A stretch of 64,000 bases of DNA from JACDAN01 sp963847235 (GTDB taxonomy: Bacteria; Actinomycetota; Thermoleophilia; Gaiellales; Gaiellaceae), in the NCBI GenBank assembly GCA_963847235.1, contig CAWJYU010000003.1, positions 1 through 64,000 on the forward strand. Direction: 5' to 3'. The stretch's first letter is position 1. Each line of letters starts with the position of its first letter. The notes under the pieces were generated by a model. It was given only the letters and a program-made list of their open reading frames with translations, was not told where the DNA came from and ran no database searches. The position numbers were made by a program, and so were the translations under genes. Shown in pieces: positions 16,871-25,314 of the stretch.

Positions 16871-17482
16871 ATGAGCGGGCCGGACGGGACGCTTCGGCGT
16901 GACGATCTCGACCCCGACCCGGCCGCTCAGTTCCGGCGGTGGTACGCCGAGGCGGAGGCCGCCGTCGAGATGCCCGAGGCGGTCGCGCTCGCCACCGCTG
17001 ACGCCGAGGGGCGGCCGTCGGTCCGCATGGTGCTCGCGAAGGGCCTCGACGACCGCGGGTTCAAGTTCCACACCGGTCACGGCAGCCGCAAGGCGCGGGA
17101 GCTCGCCGCGACCGGCCGCGGGGCGCTCCTCTTCTACTGGGCGCCGCTCGGCCGGCAGGTGCGAGTCGAGGGGCCGGTCGAGCAGGTGCCGGACGGCGAG
17201 TCCGAGCAGTACTTCCGCACCAGGCCGCGCGGCGGCCAGATCGCCGCCTGGGCCTCCAGCCAGAGCGAGGTGATCGGCTCGCGCGACGAGCTCGACGCGC
17301 GTGTCCGCGAGTACGAGCGCGAGTTCGAGGGCCAGGACGTCCCGCTCCCGCCGCACTGGGGCGGCTACCGCCTCGAGCCCGAGACGTGGGAGTTCTGGCA
17401 GCACCGCGACAGCCGCCTCCACGATCGCTTCCGCTACCGCCGCGACAGCACCGGCTGGCTAGTCGAGCGCCTCGCGCCGTAG
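16871..17482 (+). CDS. pdxH: pyridoxamine 5'-phosphate oxidase
   Basis: The 203-residue protein matches the family length. Recognisable segments are DPAAQFRRWYAEA, PSVRMVLAKGLDDRGFKFHTGHGSRKARELA for FMN and substrate, RQVRVEGPVEQV, and the C-terminal WEFWQHRDSRLHDRFRYRR with the catalytic Arg/His. It oxidises pyridoxamine- or pyridoxine-5'-phosphate to PLP using FMN and oxygen. Its divergent neighbour gabT is PLP-dependent. The ATG directly follows an AT-rich repeat, leaving little room for a leader, so the transcript may be nearly leaderless. Confidence 0.93.
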   Translation: MSGPDGTLRRDDLDPDPAAQFRRWYAEAEAAVEMPEAVALATADAEGRPSVRMVLAKGLDDRGFKFHTGHGSRKARELAATGRGALLFYWAPLGRQVRVEGPVEQVPDGESEQYFRTRPRGGQIAAWASSQSEVIGSRDELDARVREYEREFEGQDVPLPPHWGGYRLEPETWEFWQHRDSRLHDRFRYRRDSTGWLVERLAP

Positions 17483-17493
17483 CACAGAACAGA

Positions 17494-17641
17494 GCCTGGG
17501 GTCAGACCCCGTCACGAATGTGTCGCGGATTTCTCCACGGCAAGGACCTGTCCCCTCGCGTGGCTTCGCGGTTCGGTGGAGAGGCGGATTCGCTTTCCTT
17601 CCTCTTTGGTTCGCGACTCGCGCTGGGGTCTGACCCCAGCG
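17494..17641. repeat. paired GGGGTC-A/T-GACCCC palindromes in the pdxH-dinB gap
   Basis: Two odd palindromes at 17498-17510 (GGGGTCAGACCCC) and 17625-17637 (GGGGTCTGACCCC) lie in opposite orientation. The right one extends to ten-base arms CGCTGGGGTC and GACCCCAGCG. Between them are ACCTGTCCCC (17546-17555), shared with the element at 13.4 kb, and an inverted CTCCAC/GTGGAG pair. The 205-bp gap between two same-strand genes holds nothing else I can identify. Confidence 0.68.
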
Positions 17642-17687
17642 CCGCGCATCCGGCTGCGCCGTTTGGTTCGCGCCGTACGATCGAAGG

Positions 17688-18741
17688 ATGATCCTGGCGC
17701 ACCTCGACCTCGACGCCTTCTTCGCGGCCGTCGAGGAGCTGGAGAACCCCGAGCTGCGCCGGAAGCCGCTCGTCGTCGGCGGCGACCCGCGCGGCCGCGG
17801 CGTCGTGGCGACCGCGAACTACGTCGCGCGGCAGTTCGGCATCCACTCGGCGATGAGCTGCGCGGAGGCGCTTCGCCGCTGCCCGCACGCCGTCTTCGTC
17901 CGGCCTCGCCACCGGACCTACTCGGACTACTCGAAGGAGGTCTGGGACACCGTCCGCCAGGTGGTCCCGACCGTGGAGCGCACCGGTCTCGACGAGGGCT
18001 ACCTGGACGTCGGCGAGGTGGCCCGCGACTTCCACGAGGCGCGCGCCGTCGCCGAGGCGGTGCAGACGGCGGTGCGCGGCGCGACCAGCCTGACCTGCTC
18101 GCTCGGCGTCGCGACGACGAAGGTGGTCGCCAAGGTCGCGAGTGACCGGCGGAAGCCCGGTGGCCTCGTGGTCGTCCTCCCCGGCCGCGAGGCGGAGTTC
18201 CTCGCGCCGTTCGAGATCCGCCTGCTGCCGGGCGTGGGGCCGCGGTCGGAGGCCCGCCTGCGCGCCGTCGGCATCGAGACGATCGGCGCGCTCGCCGGCC
18301 TCTCCGACGAGCGGTTGAAGCAGCTCCTGCCCGGCAAGGTCGGGACGCTTCCTGCGTGACCGGGCACGCGGGATCGACCCACGCGGCCTCGAGCTGCAGA
18401 CGCAGCGGGTCTCGATCAGCCACGAGGAGACCTTCGAGCGGGACATCGCCGACGTCGAGCAGCTGCGGGCCGAGCTCCGCCGGATGTCCGCGTCGCTGGC
18501 CGAGTACCTCCATCGCAAGGGCGAGACGGCGCGCACCGTGACGACGAAGGTGCGCTACCCGGACTTCGCGATCCGGAGCCGCTCGACCAGCCTCGCGATC
18601 GGCACCGACGACGCGGACCGAATCGCCGAGCTCGCCTGCGCGTTGCTCGACCGCGCGCTCGCCGACCGGCCCGGAGCGCTGCGGCTGGTGGGTGTCGGCC
18701 TCTCAGGTCTCGAGGCACATCGCCAGCTCACCCTCGTCTAG
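17688..18741 (+). CDS. dinB: DNA polymerase IV (Y family), frameshifted
   Basis: The first frame begins LAHLDLDAFFAAVEELENPEL, with PLVVGG, VATANYVARQFGIHSAMS, the catalytic DEGYLDV and the helix-hairpin LLPGVGPRSEARL. It stops at 18359. A +1 shift at about 18350 continues into LRDRARGIDPRGLE and the little-finger domain (SISHEETF...TVTTKVRYPDF) to 18741. The restored protein is about 350 residues, normal for translesion polymerase IV. The conserved continuation argues for a single base error. The start follows the paired palindromes and has no obvious LexA box. Confidence 0.9.
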
Positions 18742-18754
18742 TAGCTTCCGGCCG

Positions 18755-19636
18755 ATGGCAGCCGAGCCGACGACGAAGCCGGCAGCAGCCGCGGGCACCG
18801 TCACCCTCGGAGACCTGACGGTGAACCGCATGGGCTTCGGTGCGATGCGTCTGACCGGCAGCGGCGTGTGGGGCGACCCCCCCGACCGCGAGGGCGCGAA
18901 GGCGGTGCTTCGGCGCGCGGTCGAGCTCGGTGTGACGCTGATCGACACCGCGGCGTCGTACGGGCCCGAGGTGAACGAGGAGCTGATCGCCGAGACGCTT
19001 CACCCGTATCCCGAGGGCCTCGTGGTCGCGAGCAAAGGCGGCTTGACGCGGCCCGGACCGGGCCGCTGGCAGCCGGACGGCCGGCCGGAGACGCTCCGCG
19101 AGTCGCTCGAAGGCAGCCTCCGCCGGCTCCGGCTCGAGCGGATCGATCTCTACCAGCTGCACTCGGTCGATCCCCGGGTGCCGCTCGAGGAGTCGGTCGG
19201 CGCGCTGGCCGAGCTCCAGCGGCAGGGGAAGATCCGGCACGTCGGGCTCTCGAACGTCGATGCCCGGCAGCTGGCGACGGCGCAGGAGATCGTCCCGGTC
19301 GTCTCGGTCCAGAACCGCTACAACGTCGGCGACCGCCACTCGGACCGCGTGCTCGACGCGTGCGAGCGGGCGGGGATCGCGTTCCTGCCCTGGTTCCCGC
19401 TCGCGTTGGGGGCACTCGCCTCGGCGACGGGTCGGCTGGCGGAGATCGCGCGAAGCCACGGCGGGACGCCGGCTCAGGTCGCGCTCGCCTGGCTCTTGCG
19501 GCGCTCCCCGGTGATGGCGCCCATTCCGGGGACCTCGTCGGTGGAGCATCTCGAGGAGGACATGGCCGCTGCAGTGCTCGAGCTCACCGAAGCCGAGTTC
19601 GCCGGCCTGAGCCGGGCCGCCGAGTCCAGCCTCTGA
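18755..19636 (+). CDS. aldo/keto reductase
   Basis: The 293-residue TIM-barrel oxidoreductase begins MAAEPTTKPAAAAG. The family tetrad is partly visible: Asp in TLIDTAASYGPEVNE with the Tyr, Lys in VVASKGGLTR, and His in LYQLHSVDPRVPLEE. The NADPH-binding end is PIPGTSSVEHLEED. It probably reduces aldehydes or ketones with NADPH in the cytoplasm. It starts 13 bp after dinB, and its stop overlaps the dcd start by one base. The true substrate is not predictable. Confidence 0.9.
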   Translation: MAAEPTTKPAAAAGTVTLGDLTVNRMGFGAMRLTGSGVWGDPPDREGAKAVLRRAVELGVTLIDTAASYGPEVNEELIAETLHPYPEGLVVASKGGLTRPGPGRWQPDGRPETLRESLEGSLRRLRLERIDLYQLHSVDPRVPLEESVGALAELQRQGKIRHVGLSNVDARQLATAQEIVPVVSVQNRYNVGDRHSDRVLDACERAGIAFLPWFPLALGALASATGRLAEIARSHGGTPAQVALAWLLRRSPVMAPIPGTSSVEHLEEDMAAAVLELTEAEFAGLSRAAESSL

Positions 19637-20212
19637 TGGTCCTGTCCGACCGCACGATCCGCCGCCTGCTCGACGAGGGCCGCATCGAGATCGACCCCTA
19701 CGACCCCTCGCTGCTCCAGCCGTCCAGCGTGGACGTGCGCGTCGACCGCTTCTTCCGCGTCTTCCACAACGCCCGCTATCCCTACATCGACGTCAAGGAG
19801 CCGCAGGAGGAGCTGACCGAGCTCGTCGAGATCGACGAGGAGCGGCCCTTCATCCTCCACCCGGGCGAGTTCGTGCTCGCCTCGACGCTCGAACGGATCC
19901 GGCTGCCGGACGACCTCGTTGCCCGGCTCGAGGGGAAGACTCGAGCTCGGCCGCCTCGGCCTGCTGATCCACTCGACCGCCGGCTTCATCGACCCCGGCT
20001 GGGACGGCCACGTCACGCTGGAGCTCTCCAACGTCGCCAATCTCCCGATCACGATCTACTACGCCATGAAGATCGGACAGCTTTCGTTCGTCCAGCTGTC
20101 CGAGCCGGCCGAGTCCCCGTACGGCTCCGGCGGCCTGGGCTCGAAGTACCAGGGCCAGCAAGGCCCGACGCCCAGCCGCTACTACGAGAACTTCCGCGAA
20201 CGCGTCCGATGA
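19636..20212 (+). CDS. dcd: dCTP deaminase, frameshifted
   Basis: The gene begins VLSDRTIRRLLDEGRIEIDPYD and includes LQPSSVDVRVDRFFRVF and HPGEFVLASTLE. At about 19938 the frame shifts within the EGKSSLGRLGLL-type motif. The downstream frame continues GRLGLLIHSTAGFIDPGWDGHVTLELSN to the family C-terminus KYQGQQGPTPSRYY. The restored enzyme is about 190 residues and makes dUTP (or dUMP in bifunctional members) from dCTP. Every catalytic block is present, so a one-base error is more likely than loss. The stop overlaps the next start (ATGA). Confidence 0.9.
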
Positions 20213-21099
20213 AGGTGCTCGTCACCGGTGCGACGGGGTTCGTCGGACCGGCGGTCGCGAACGCGATCGTCGACGCGGGCCACGAGGTCCGGGTGCTGGA
20301 GCGCACGCCCGGTTCCTGGCGGAAGGCGGGGATCCGCTGCCAGGAGGCGGTCCAGGGAGACATGACCGACGCCGACACTCTGCGCCGAGCAGCCGTGGAC
20401 CAGGAGGTCGTCGTCCACCTCGTCGCGATCCGCCAGGGCAAGCAGGAGCAGTTCCAGCGGATCATGGTCGAGGGCACGCGAAACCTGCTCGCCGCGAGCA
20501 CCGGAGCCAAGCGCTTCGTCCTGATGAGCGCGCTCGGGACGACCGAAGAGACCAAGGATCTCGTTCCCTACTACGGCGCGAAGTGGCAGGAGGAGCTCGA
20601 CGTGAAGGCGTCCGGCCTGGAGCACGTGATCTTCCGGCCGAGCTTCATCTTCGGGCGCGACGGAGGCATCCTCCCCACCTTCCTGAAGCTCGCGAAGCTT
20701 GCGCCCGTCACCGGCGTCGTCGGCAGCGGCAAGCAGCGGATCCAGCCGATCTGGATCGACGACCTGGCTGCCTTCTTCGCGGCCTCCGTCGACAAGCCCG
20801 ACGCCACCGGCCAGACGTTCGAGCTCGGCGGGCCGGACACGGTCGACTGGGACGAGCTGTGGCGGCGGATCCGCGGCGCGCTCGGGATCCGGCGCCGCCC
20901 GACGATGCACCTGCCGACCGGGCTGATGAAGATCCCGGCTGCGGTGACCGAGCGCCTGCCGGGAAACATCCCGCTCACACGCGACCTGCTCACGATGCTC
21001 GAGACGGGCGACAACGTCGTCTCGAACGATCTCGCGGTGCGCACGTTCGGCCTCCCGCTCGTCCCGCTGGACGAGCAGATCCGCCGCGCGGCCGCTTGA
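20209..21099 (+). CDS. NAD(P)-binding epimerase-like protein, NDUFA9/complex I chaperone type
   Basis: The 296-residue Rossmann protein opens MKVLVTGATGFVGPAVANA (GxxGxxG NAD(P) motif) and belongs to the atypical short-chain dehydrogenase group. DMTD and VVHLVAI follow, then YYGAKWQEE holding the Tyr...Lys pair in degenerate spacing. HVIFRPSFIFGRDGGI and WIDDLAAFF are shared with NDUFA9-like or YbjT-like proteins. It is probably a sugar-nucleotide or quinone-related reductase, or a non-catalytic NADPH sensor. It is translationally coupled to dcd and to the SRPBCC gene. Confidence 0.82.
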   Translation: MKVLVTGATGFVGPAVANAIVDAGHEVRVLERTPGSWRKAGIRCQEAVQGDMTDADTLRRAAVDQEVVVHLVAIRQGKQEQFQRIMVEGTRNLLAASTGAKRFVLMSALGTTEETKDLVPYYGAKWQEELDVKASGLEHVIFRPSFIFGRDGGILPTFLKLAKLAPVTGVVGSGKQRIQPIWIDDLAAFFAASVDKPDATGQTFELGGPDTVDWDELWRRIRGALGIRRRPTMHLPTGLMKIPAAVTERLPGNIPLTRDLLTMLETGDNVVSNDLAVRTFGLPLVPLDEQIRRAAA

Positions 21100-21509
21100 T
21101 CGCGGTCGAGCGCGCGGTCACCGCGCCGCCCGAGCACGTGTTCGACTTCCTCGCGGATCTTCGGAACCACTGGCGGCTGGAGCGACGTTTCCTGGAGCTG
21201 GACGAGCTCGGTGAGGACGGAGGAACGATCCGGCTCAAAGGGCCGCTGGGCCTGTCACGGACAGTCCAGACCCGTGTCCTCGAGGCCGAGCGGCCGGTCC
21301 GCGTCGCCGGGCGGGCGGATCTCCGCGGCGGCACCGTCGGCCTCGTCGCCTGGGACATCCGGCCGGCGGGCTCCGGCTCGATCGTGCGCCTCTCGGCCGA
21401 GGTTCCGGAGGCGTCTCAGTTCGACCGGATCTTCCTCGCGCTCGGCGGGCGGGCCTGGTTCCGTGGACTGTTCCGGCGGGCGCTCGAGAACCTCGATGAT
21501 GTCGTATGA
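21096..21509 (+). CDS. SRPBCC-fold (START/polyketide cyclase-like) protein
   Basis: A TTG at 21096 overlapping the upstream stop (TTGA) gives 137 residues beginning IAVERAVTAPPEHVFDFLADLRNHWRLE, the standard opening of SRPBCC helix-grip proteins. The C-terminal amphipathic helix is FFRALENLDD-like (RGLFRRALENLDDVV). Such proteins bind hydrophobic ligands; the ligand is unknown. The unusual TTG start is favoured because the homology begins at the very next codon and overlap coupling is the local habit. Confidence 0.75.
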   Translation: MIAVERAVTAPPEHVFDFLADLRNHWRLERRFLELDELGEDGGTIRLKGPLGLSRTVQTRVLEAERPVRVAGRADLRGGTVGLVAWDIRPAGSGSIVRLSAEVPEASQFDRIFLALGGRAWFRGLFRRALENLDDVV

Positions 21510-21910
21510 GCAAGCGGCGGTTCACCACTGCGCTCTCCCGCTACCTCGTCAACCCCGTGGTCAAGCTCGCGGTGCGCCTACGTCTCGTGCGCCGCTGGGC
21601 GATCCTCGAGACCCGCGGGCGGAAGACCGGCCTGCCGCGGCAGAACCCGGTCGGGAACGGGCTCGCCGGCGACACGTTCTGGATCGTCGCGGAGCATGGT
21701 GCGAAAGCGGGCTACGTTCGGAACATCGCCGCCGACCCGCGGGTACGAGTATTCGTAGGCGGGCGCTGGCGGACCGGGACCGCCCAGGCGCAGCCCGGCG
21801 ACGACCCGCACGAGCGCCAGCGCTCGCTTCCCGCCTTCAACGCCCGCGTCGTCCGGCTGATGGGCACCGAGCTGATGACCGTGCGGATCGACCTCGATCC
21901 GGAGGAGTGA
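21506..21910 (+). CDS. deazaflavin (F420)-dependent nitroreductase-family protein
   Basis: The 134-residue protein has the DUF385/Ddn-like split-barrel pattern: AILETRGRKTGLPRQNPVGNGL, GDTFWIVAEHGAKAGYVRNIAADPRVRVFVGGRW, and an acidic C-terminus. Members bind F420 and reduce quinones, nitroaromatics or unsaturated ketones. The start overlaps the previous stop (ATGA), ending a chain of five overlapping genes. The F420 assignment rests on family membership. Confidence 0.85.
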   Translation: MSKRRFTTALSRYLVNPVVKLAVRLRLVRRWAILETRGRKTGLPRQNPVGNGLAGDTFWIVAEHGAKAGYVRNIAADPRVRVFVGGRWRTGTAQAQPGDDPHERQRSLPAFNARVVRLMGTELMTVRIDLDPEE

Positions 21911-23743
21911 TCAGGCAGGCGTTCCGGCGCTGACGAGCGCCCGGGCTGCGGCTGCGATCGCGTCGGCGTCGATCCCGGCTGCGGCGAGGAGCTCGGCCGG
22001 CTTGCCCGAGTGCGGGAGCTCGCGGACCGCGAGGATCTGCACCGGAGGCCGGTCCTCGACGTCGGCGAGCGCGGCGAGCACTGCCTCGCCGAGGCCGCCC
22101 TCGGCCCAGTGGTCCTCGGCGGTGACGATCGGCGTCCGGATCCCTCGGATCGTCTCCGAGTCGATCGGCTTGACGGAGTAGAGGTCGATGACCCGCGCGG
22201 CGATGTCCTCGTCGGCCAGGCGGTCCGCCGCGGCCAGAGCCTCGTGCAGCGTGATCCCGGCGGCCACGATCGTGACGTCGTCATCGTCGGTCGAGCGCAC
22301 CGTCCTGGAGCCGCCGACCGGAAAGTCCTCGCCGGCGTCGTAGATCACCGGCGTGTCGGCGCGCGTCGTCCGGAGAAACGAGATCCCGTCGAGGTCGGCC
22401 ATGGCCTGGACGAGCTTCGTCGTCTGATTCCCATCCGACGGGTACAGGACGGTCGAGCCGTTGACGGCGCGGAACTCGGCGAGGTCCTCGAGCGCCATCT
22501 GGGAGGGGCCGTCCTCGCCGATCGAGACTCCTGCGTGTGAGCCGCAGAGCTTGATCGTGGCGCGGCTGATCGCCGCCATGCGGACGAAGTCGTACGCGCG
22601 GCTCCAGAAGGCCGCGAAGGTGGAGGCGAACGGCTTCCACCCGAGCACCTGGATCCCCACGGCCGCGGCGGCCATCTGCTGCTCGGCGATGTACATCTCG
22701 AAGAAGCGCTCGGGGTGAGCGTCGCGGAAGATCTCCGCGTAGGTCGAGTTCGAGACCTCGCCGTCGAGCGCGACCACCATCGGGTCCGAGCCTCCGAGCG
22801 CTGCGAGCGCCTCGCCGTACGCCTTGCGCGTCGCGACCTTGGAGCCGACCTCGTAGCTTGGCCACTCCGGAGTGCCCGGCGCATCGAACCGGTGGCGGTC
22901 AGCCTCCTCCGGCTTCGGCACCTCCACGGTGATGTTCCGGATGCCGCCGAGCTCCTCGACCGCCTCTTCGGCGACCGCCTTGCCGTGCCAGCCGCCCTGG
23001 TCCTCGACCTTCGAGTACCCCTTGCCCTTCAGCGTCTTCGCGACGATCGCGGTCGGCTTGCCGCTCGTCGACTCGGCCTCGCGGTAGGCGGCGTCGACCT
23101 GCTCGACGTCGTGGCCGTCGATCTCGATCGCATGCCAGCCGAAGGCGCGCAGGCGGTTCGAGTACGACGAGAGATCCCAGCCGTGCATGGTCTCGCCCCG
23201 CTGCCCGAGCCGGTTGACGTCGATGATCGCCGTCAGGTTGTCGAGCTCGTAGAAGGCGGCGTGCTCGGCCGCCTCCCACATCGAGCCCTCGGCCATCTCG
23301 CTGTCGCCGCAGATGACCCAGACCCGGAACGGCAGGCGGTCGAGCCGCTTGCCGGCGAGTGCCATGCCGACGCCGATCGGCAGCCCCTGGCCGAGCGAGC
23401 CGGTCGCGACGTCCACCCACGGAAGCGACGGCGTCGGGTGCCCCTCGAGCCGGCTCCCGAACTGGCGGTAGGTGCCGAACTCCTCCTCGGACAGGACGCC
23501 GGCGGCGCGAAACAGGCCGTAGACGAGCGGGGAGGCGTGGCCCTTGGAGAAGACGAGACGGTCGTTCAGTGGGCTCTTCGGCTCGTCGAAGTCGTACCGG
23601 AAGTGGCTCGCGAGCAGCACGGCGGCCAGGTCCGCGGCGGACATGGACGACGTCGGATGGCCCGAGCCCGCCTTGGCGCTGGCGCGCACCGCATCGACGC
23701 GTAGTTGCTGTCCGAGCTCCCGCCAGAGGTCTGGCCCGTCCAT
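21911..23743 (-). CDS. tkt: transketolase
   Basis: The 610-residue enzyme starts at the ATG at 23743 (MDGPDLWRELGQQLRVDAVRA). It shows the thiamine diphosphate domain with SGHPTSSMSAAD, FSKGHASPLVYG, TGSLGQGLPIGVGMA and GDSEMAEGSMWEA. The pyrimidine domain has DGEVSNSTYAEIF, the EQQMAAAAVG glutamate and SHAGVSIGEDGPSQM. The C-terminal domain ends VTAEDHWAEGGLGEAV. It moves two-carbon units between pentose and triose/hexose phosphates. It converges on the deazaflavin gene and is divergent from rpiB by 22 bp. Confidence 0.94.
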   Translation of the reverse strand: MDGPDLWRELGQQLRVDAVRASAKAGSGHPTSSMSAADLAAVLLASHFRYDFDEPKSPLNDRLVFSKGHASPLVYGLFRAAGVLSEEEFGTYRQFGSRLEGHPTPSLPWVDVATGSLGQGLPIGVGMALAGKRLDRLPFRVWVICGDSEMAEGSMWEAAEHAAFYELDNLTAIIDVNRLGQRGETMHGWDLSSYSNRLRAFGWHAIEIDGHDVEQVDAAYREAESTSGKPTAIVAKTLKGKGYSKVEDQGGWHGKAVAEEAVEELGGIRNITVEVPKPEEADRHRFDAPGTPEWPSYEVGSKVATRKAYGEALAALGGSDPMVVALDGEVSNSTYAEIFRDAHPERFFEMYIAEQQMAAAAVGIQVLGWKPFASTFAAFWSRAYDFVRMAAISRATIKLCGSHAGVSIGEDGPSQMALEDLAEFRAVNGSTVLYPSDGNQTTKLVQAMADLDGISFLRTTRADTPVIYDAGEDFPVGGSRTVRSTDDDDVTIVAAGITLHEALAAADRLADEDIAARVIDLYSVKPIDSETIRGIRTPIVTAEDHWAEGGLGEAVLAALADVEDRPPVQILAVRELPHSGKPAELLAAAGIDADAIAAAARALVSAGTPA

Positions 23744-23765
23744 GTAGGGGTAACGTAATCGAGCG

Positions 23766-24224
23766 ATGCGTGTTGCGGTGGCCTTCGACCACAGGGGCGT
23801 CAAGCTGCGCGAGCGCGTCCTCGAGGAAGTTCAGGCGCTCGGCCACGAGCCGCTCGACCTCGGGACGGACGCGCCAGAGCCTGCCGTCGACTATCCGGAC
23901 AAGGCGCGAGAGGTCGGCGGCGCGATCCGCTCGGGCGATGCGGAACGAGGGATCCTCGTCTGCGGCTCGGGCGTGGGCGCCTCGATCGCGGCCTCCAAGC
24001 TGCCGGGCGTAAGAGCGGCCATCTGCCACGACACGTACTCGGCACACCAGGGCGTCGAGCACGACGACATGAACGTCCTCTGCATCGGGTCCGGGGTGAT
24101 CGGCGACGACCTGGCCGGCGAACTGGTCCGCGCCTTCCTGGCGGCGGAGTTCGACGGCGGTGAGCGGTACCGCAGGAGGCTTGAGAAGATCGAAGCGATG
24201 GAAAGAGAGGCTTCACGTGTCTAA
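23766..24224 (+). CDS. rpiB: ribose-5-phosphate isomerase B
   Basis: The 152-residue protein matches the RpiB/LacAB family in length and sequence: VAFDHRGVKLRE, the DLGTD...VDYPD loop, ILVCGSGVGASIAASKLPGVRAAICHD with the catalytic cysteine, and the HDDMNVLCIG stretch. It interconverts ribose- and ribulose-5-phosphate. It opens the operon rpiB-tal-pgi-gnd-zwf-opcA, where each start overlaps the previous stop. Confidence 0.94.
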   Translation: MRVAVAFDHRGVKLRERVLEEVQALGHEPLDLGTDAPEPAVDYPDKAREVGGAIRSGDAERGILVCGSGVGASIAASKLPGVRAAICHDTYSAHQGVEHDDMNVLCIGSGVIGDDLAGELVRAFLAAEFDGGERYRRRLEKIEAMEREASRV

Positions 24225-25314
24225 GTCACGACTCCACCAACTGAGCGACCTCGGACAGAGCGTCTGGATCGACTCGCTCTCGCGCGAGTGGCTCCGCACC
24301 GGCGAGCTCGCGCGGATGATGGACGAGGATGCCGTCGTCGGCGTCACGTCCAACCCGACCATCTTCCAGAAGGCCATGGCCGAGGGAGACTGGTACGACG
24401 ACCAGCTCCGCGAGGTGCTCTCCGAGGTCGACGATCCGAAGGAGATCTTCCTGCGGCTGGCGTTCGACGACATCCGCGAGGCGTGCGATCTGATGCGTCA
24501 GGCCTGGGACCGAACGGAGGGGCAGGACGGCTACGTCTCGCTCGAGGTCGAGCCGGGCATCGCCCACGACACCGAGACGACGGTCGAGCAGGCCCAGCGC
24601 TTCCACGACGAGATCGACAAGCCCAACCTCTACGTCAAGATCCCGGCAACCGCCGCAGGCGTCCCCGCGATCGAGGAGATGATCGCCCGCGGTAAGCGGA
24701 TCAACGTGACGCTGATCTTTGGGCTCGACCGCTACGCCGAGGTCGCGGAGGCCTACGTCCAGGGGCTCGAGCGGCTCGTCGAGGCCGGCGGCGACCCCAG
24801 GCAGGTCACGTCGGTCGCGAGCTTCTTCGTTTCGCGAGTGGACACCGAGGCGGACAAGCGGCTCGAAGGCCATGACGACCTGAAGGGCAGGCTCGCGGTC
24901 GCAAACGCGAAGCTCGCCTATCAGCGCTACAAGGAGATCTTCTCCGGCCCGCGGTGGGACGAGCTGGCGGCCAAGGGCGCCTCGAAGCAACGATGCCTGT
25001 GGGCGTCGACGTCGACGAAGAATCCCGAGTACCGCGACGTGATGTACGTCGAGGAGCTGATCGGGCCGGAGACGGTGAACACGATGCCGAAGGAGACGAT
25101 CGAGGCGTTCCAGGATCACGGCGAGGTGCGCCTGACACTCGAGGAAGGCCTCGACGAGGCGCGCAAGCTCTTCGACGACCTGGCCGCGGCCGGCGTGGAC
25201 TACGACGACGTGACCAGGGTGCTCGAGGAGGAGGGCGTCCAGAAGTTCGCCGACTCCTTCGACGAGCTCCTCGAAGGCGTTGCCGCCAAGCGAGCGCAGC
25301 TCGTAGCCGCTTGA
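24217..25314 (+). CDS. tal: transaldolase
   Basis: The GTG at 24217 overlaps the last eight bases of rpiB and gives 365 residues. Signatures are LGQSVWIDSLSREWL, DAVVGVTSNPTIFQKAM, SLEVEPGIAHDTE, the Schiff-base lysine in LYVKIPAT, NVTLIFGLDRYAEV and QRCLWASTSTKNPEY. It transfers dihydroxyacetone units between sedoheptulose-7-phosphate and glyceraldehyde-3-phosphate. The length fits the longer actinobacterial type. Confidence 0.94.
   Translation: MSKSRLHQLSDLGQSVWIDSLSREWLRTGELARMMDEDAVVGVTSNPTIFQKAMAEGDWYDDQLREVLSEVDDPKEIFLRLAFDDIREACDLMRQAWDRTEGQDGYVSLEVEPGIAHDTETTVEQAQRFHDEIDKPNLYVKIPATAAGVPAIEEMIARGKRINVTLIFGLDRYAEVAEAYVQGLERLVEAGGDPRQVTSVASFFVSRVDTEADKRLEGHDDLKGRLAVANAKLAYQRYKEIFSGPRWDELAAKGASKQRCLWASTSTKNPEYRDVMYVEELIGPETVNTMPKETIEAFQDHGEVRLTLEEGLDEARKLFDDLAAAGVDYDDVTRVLEEEGVQKFADSFDELLEGVAAKRAQLVAA

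Noticed and set aside
13425..17690. Spaced palindromes as a CRISPR array
   Set aside because: Only two copies per site, opposite orientation, no regular spacers, no cas genes.
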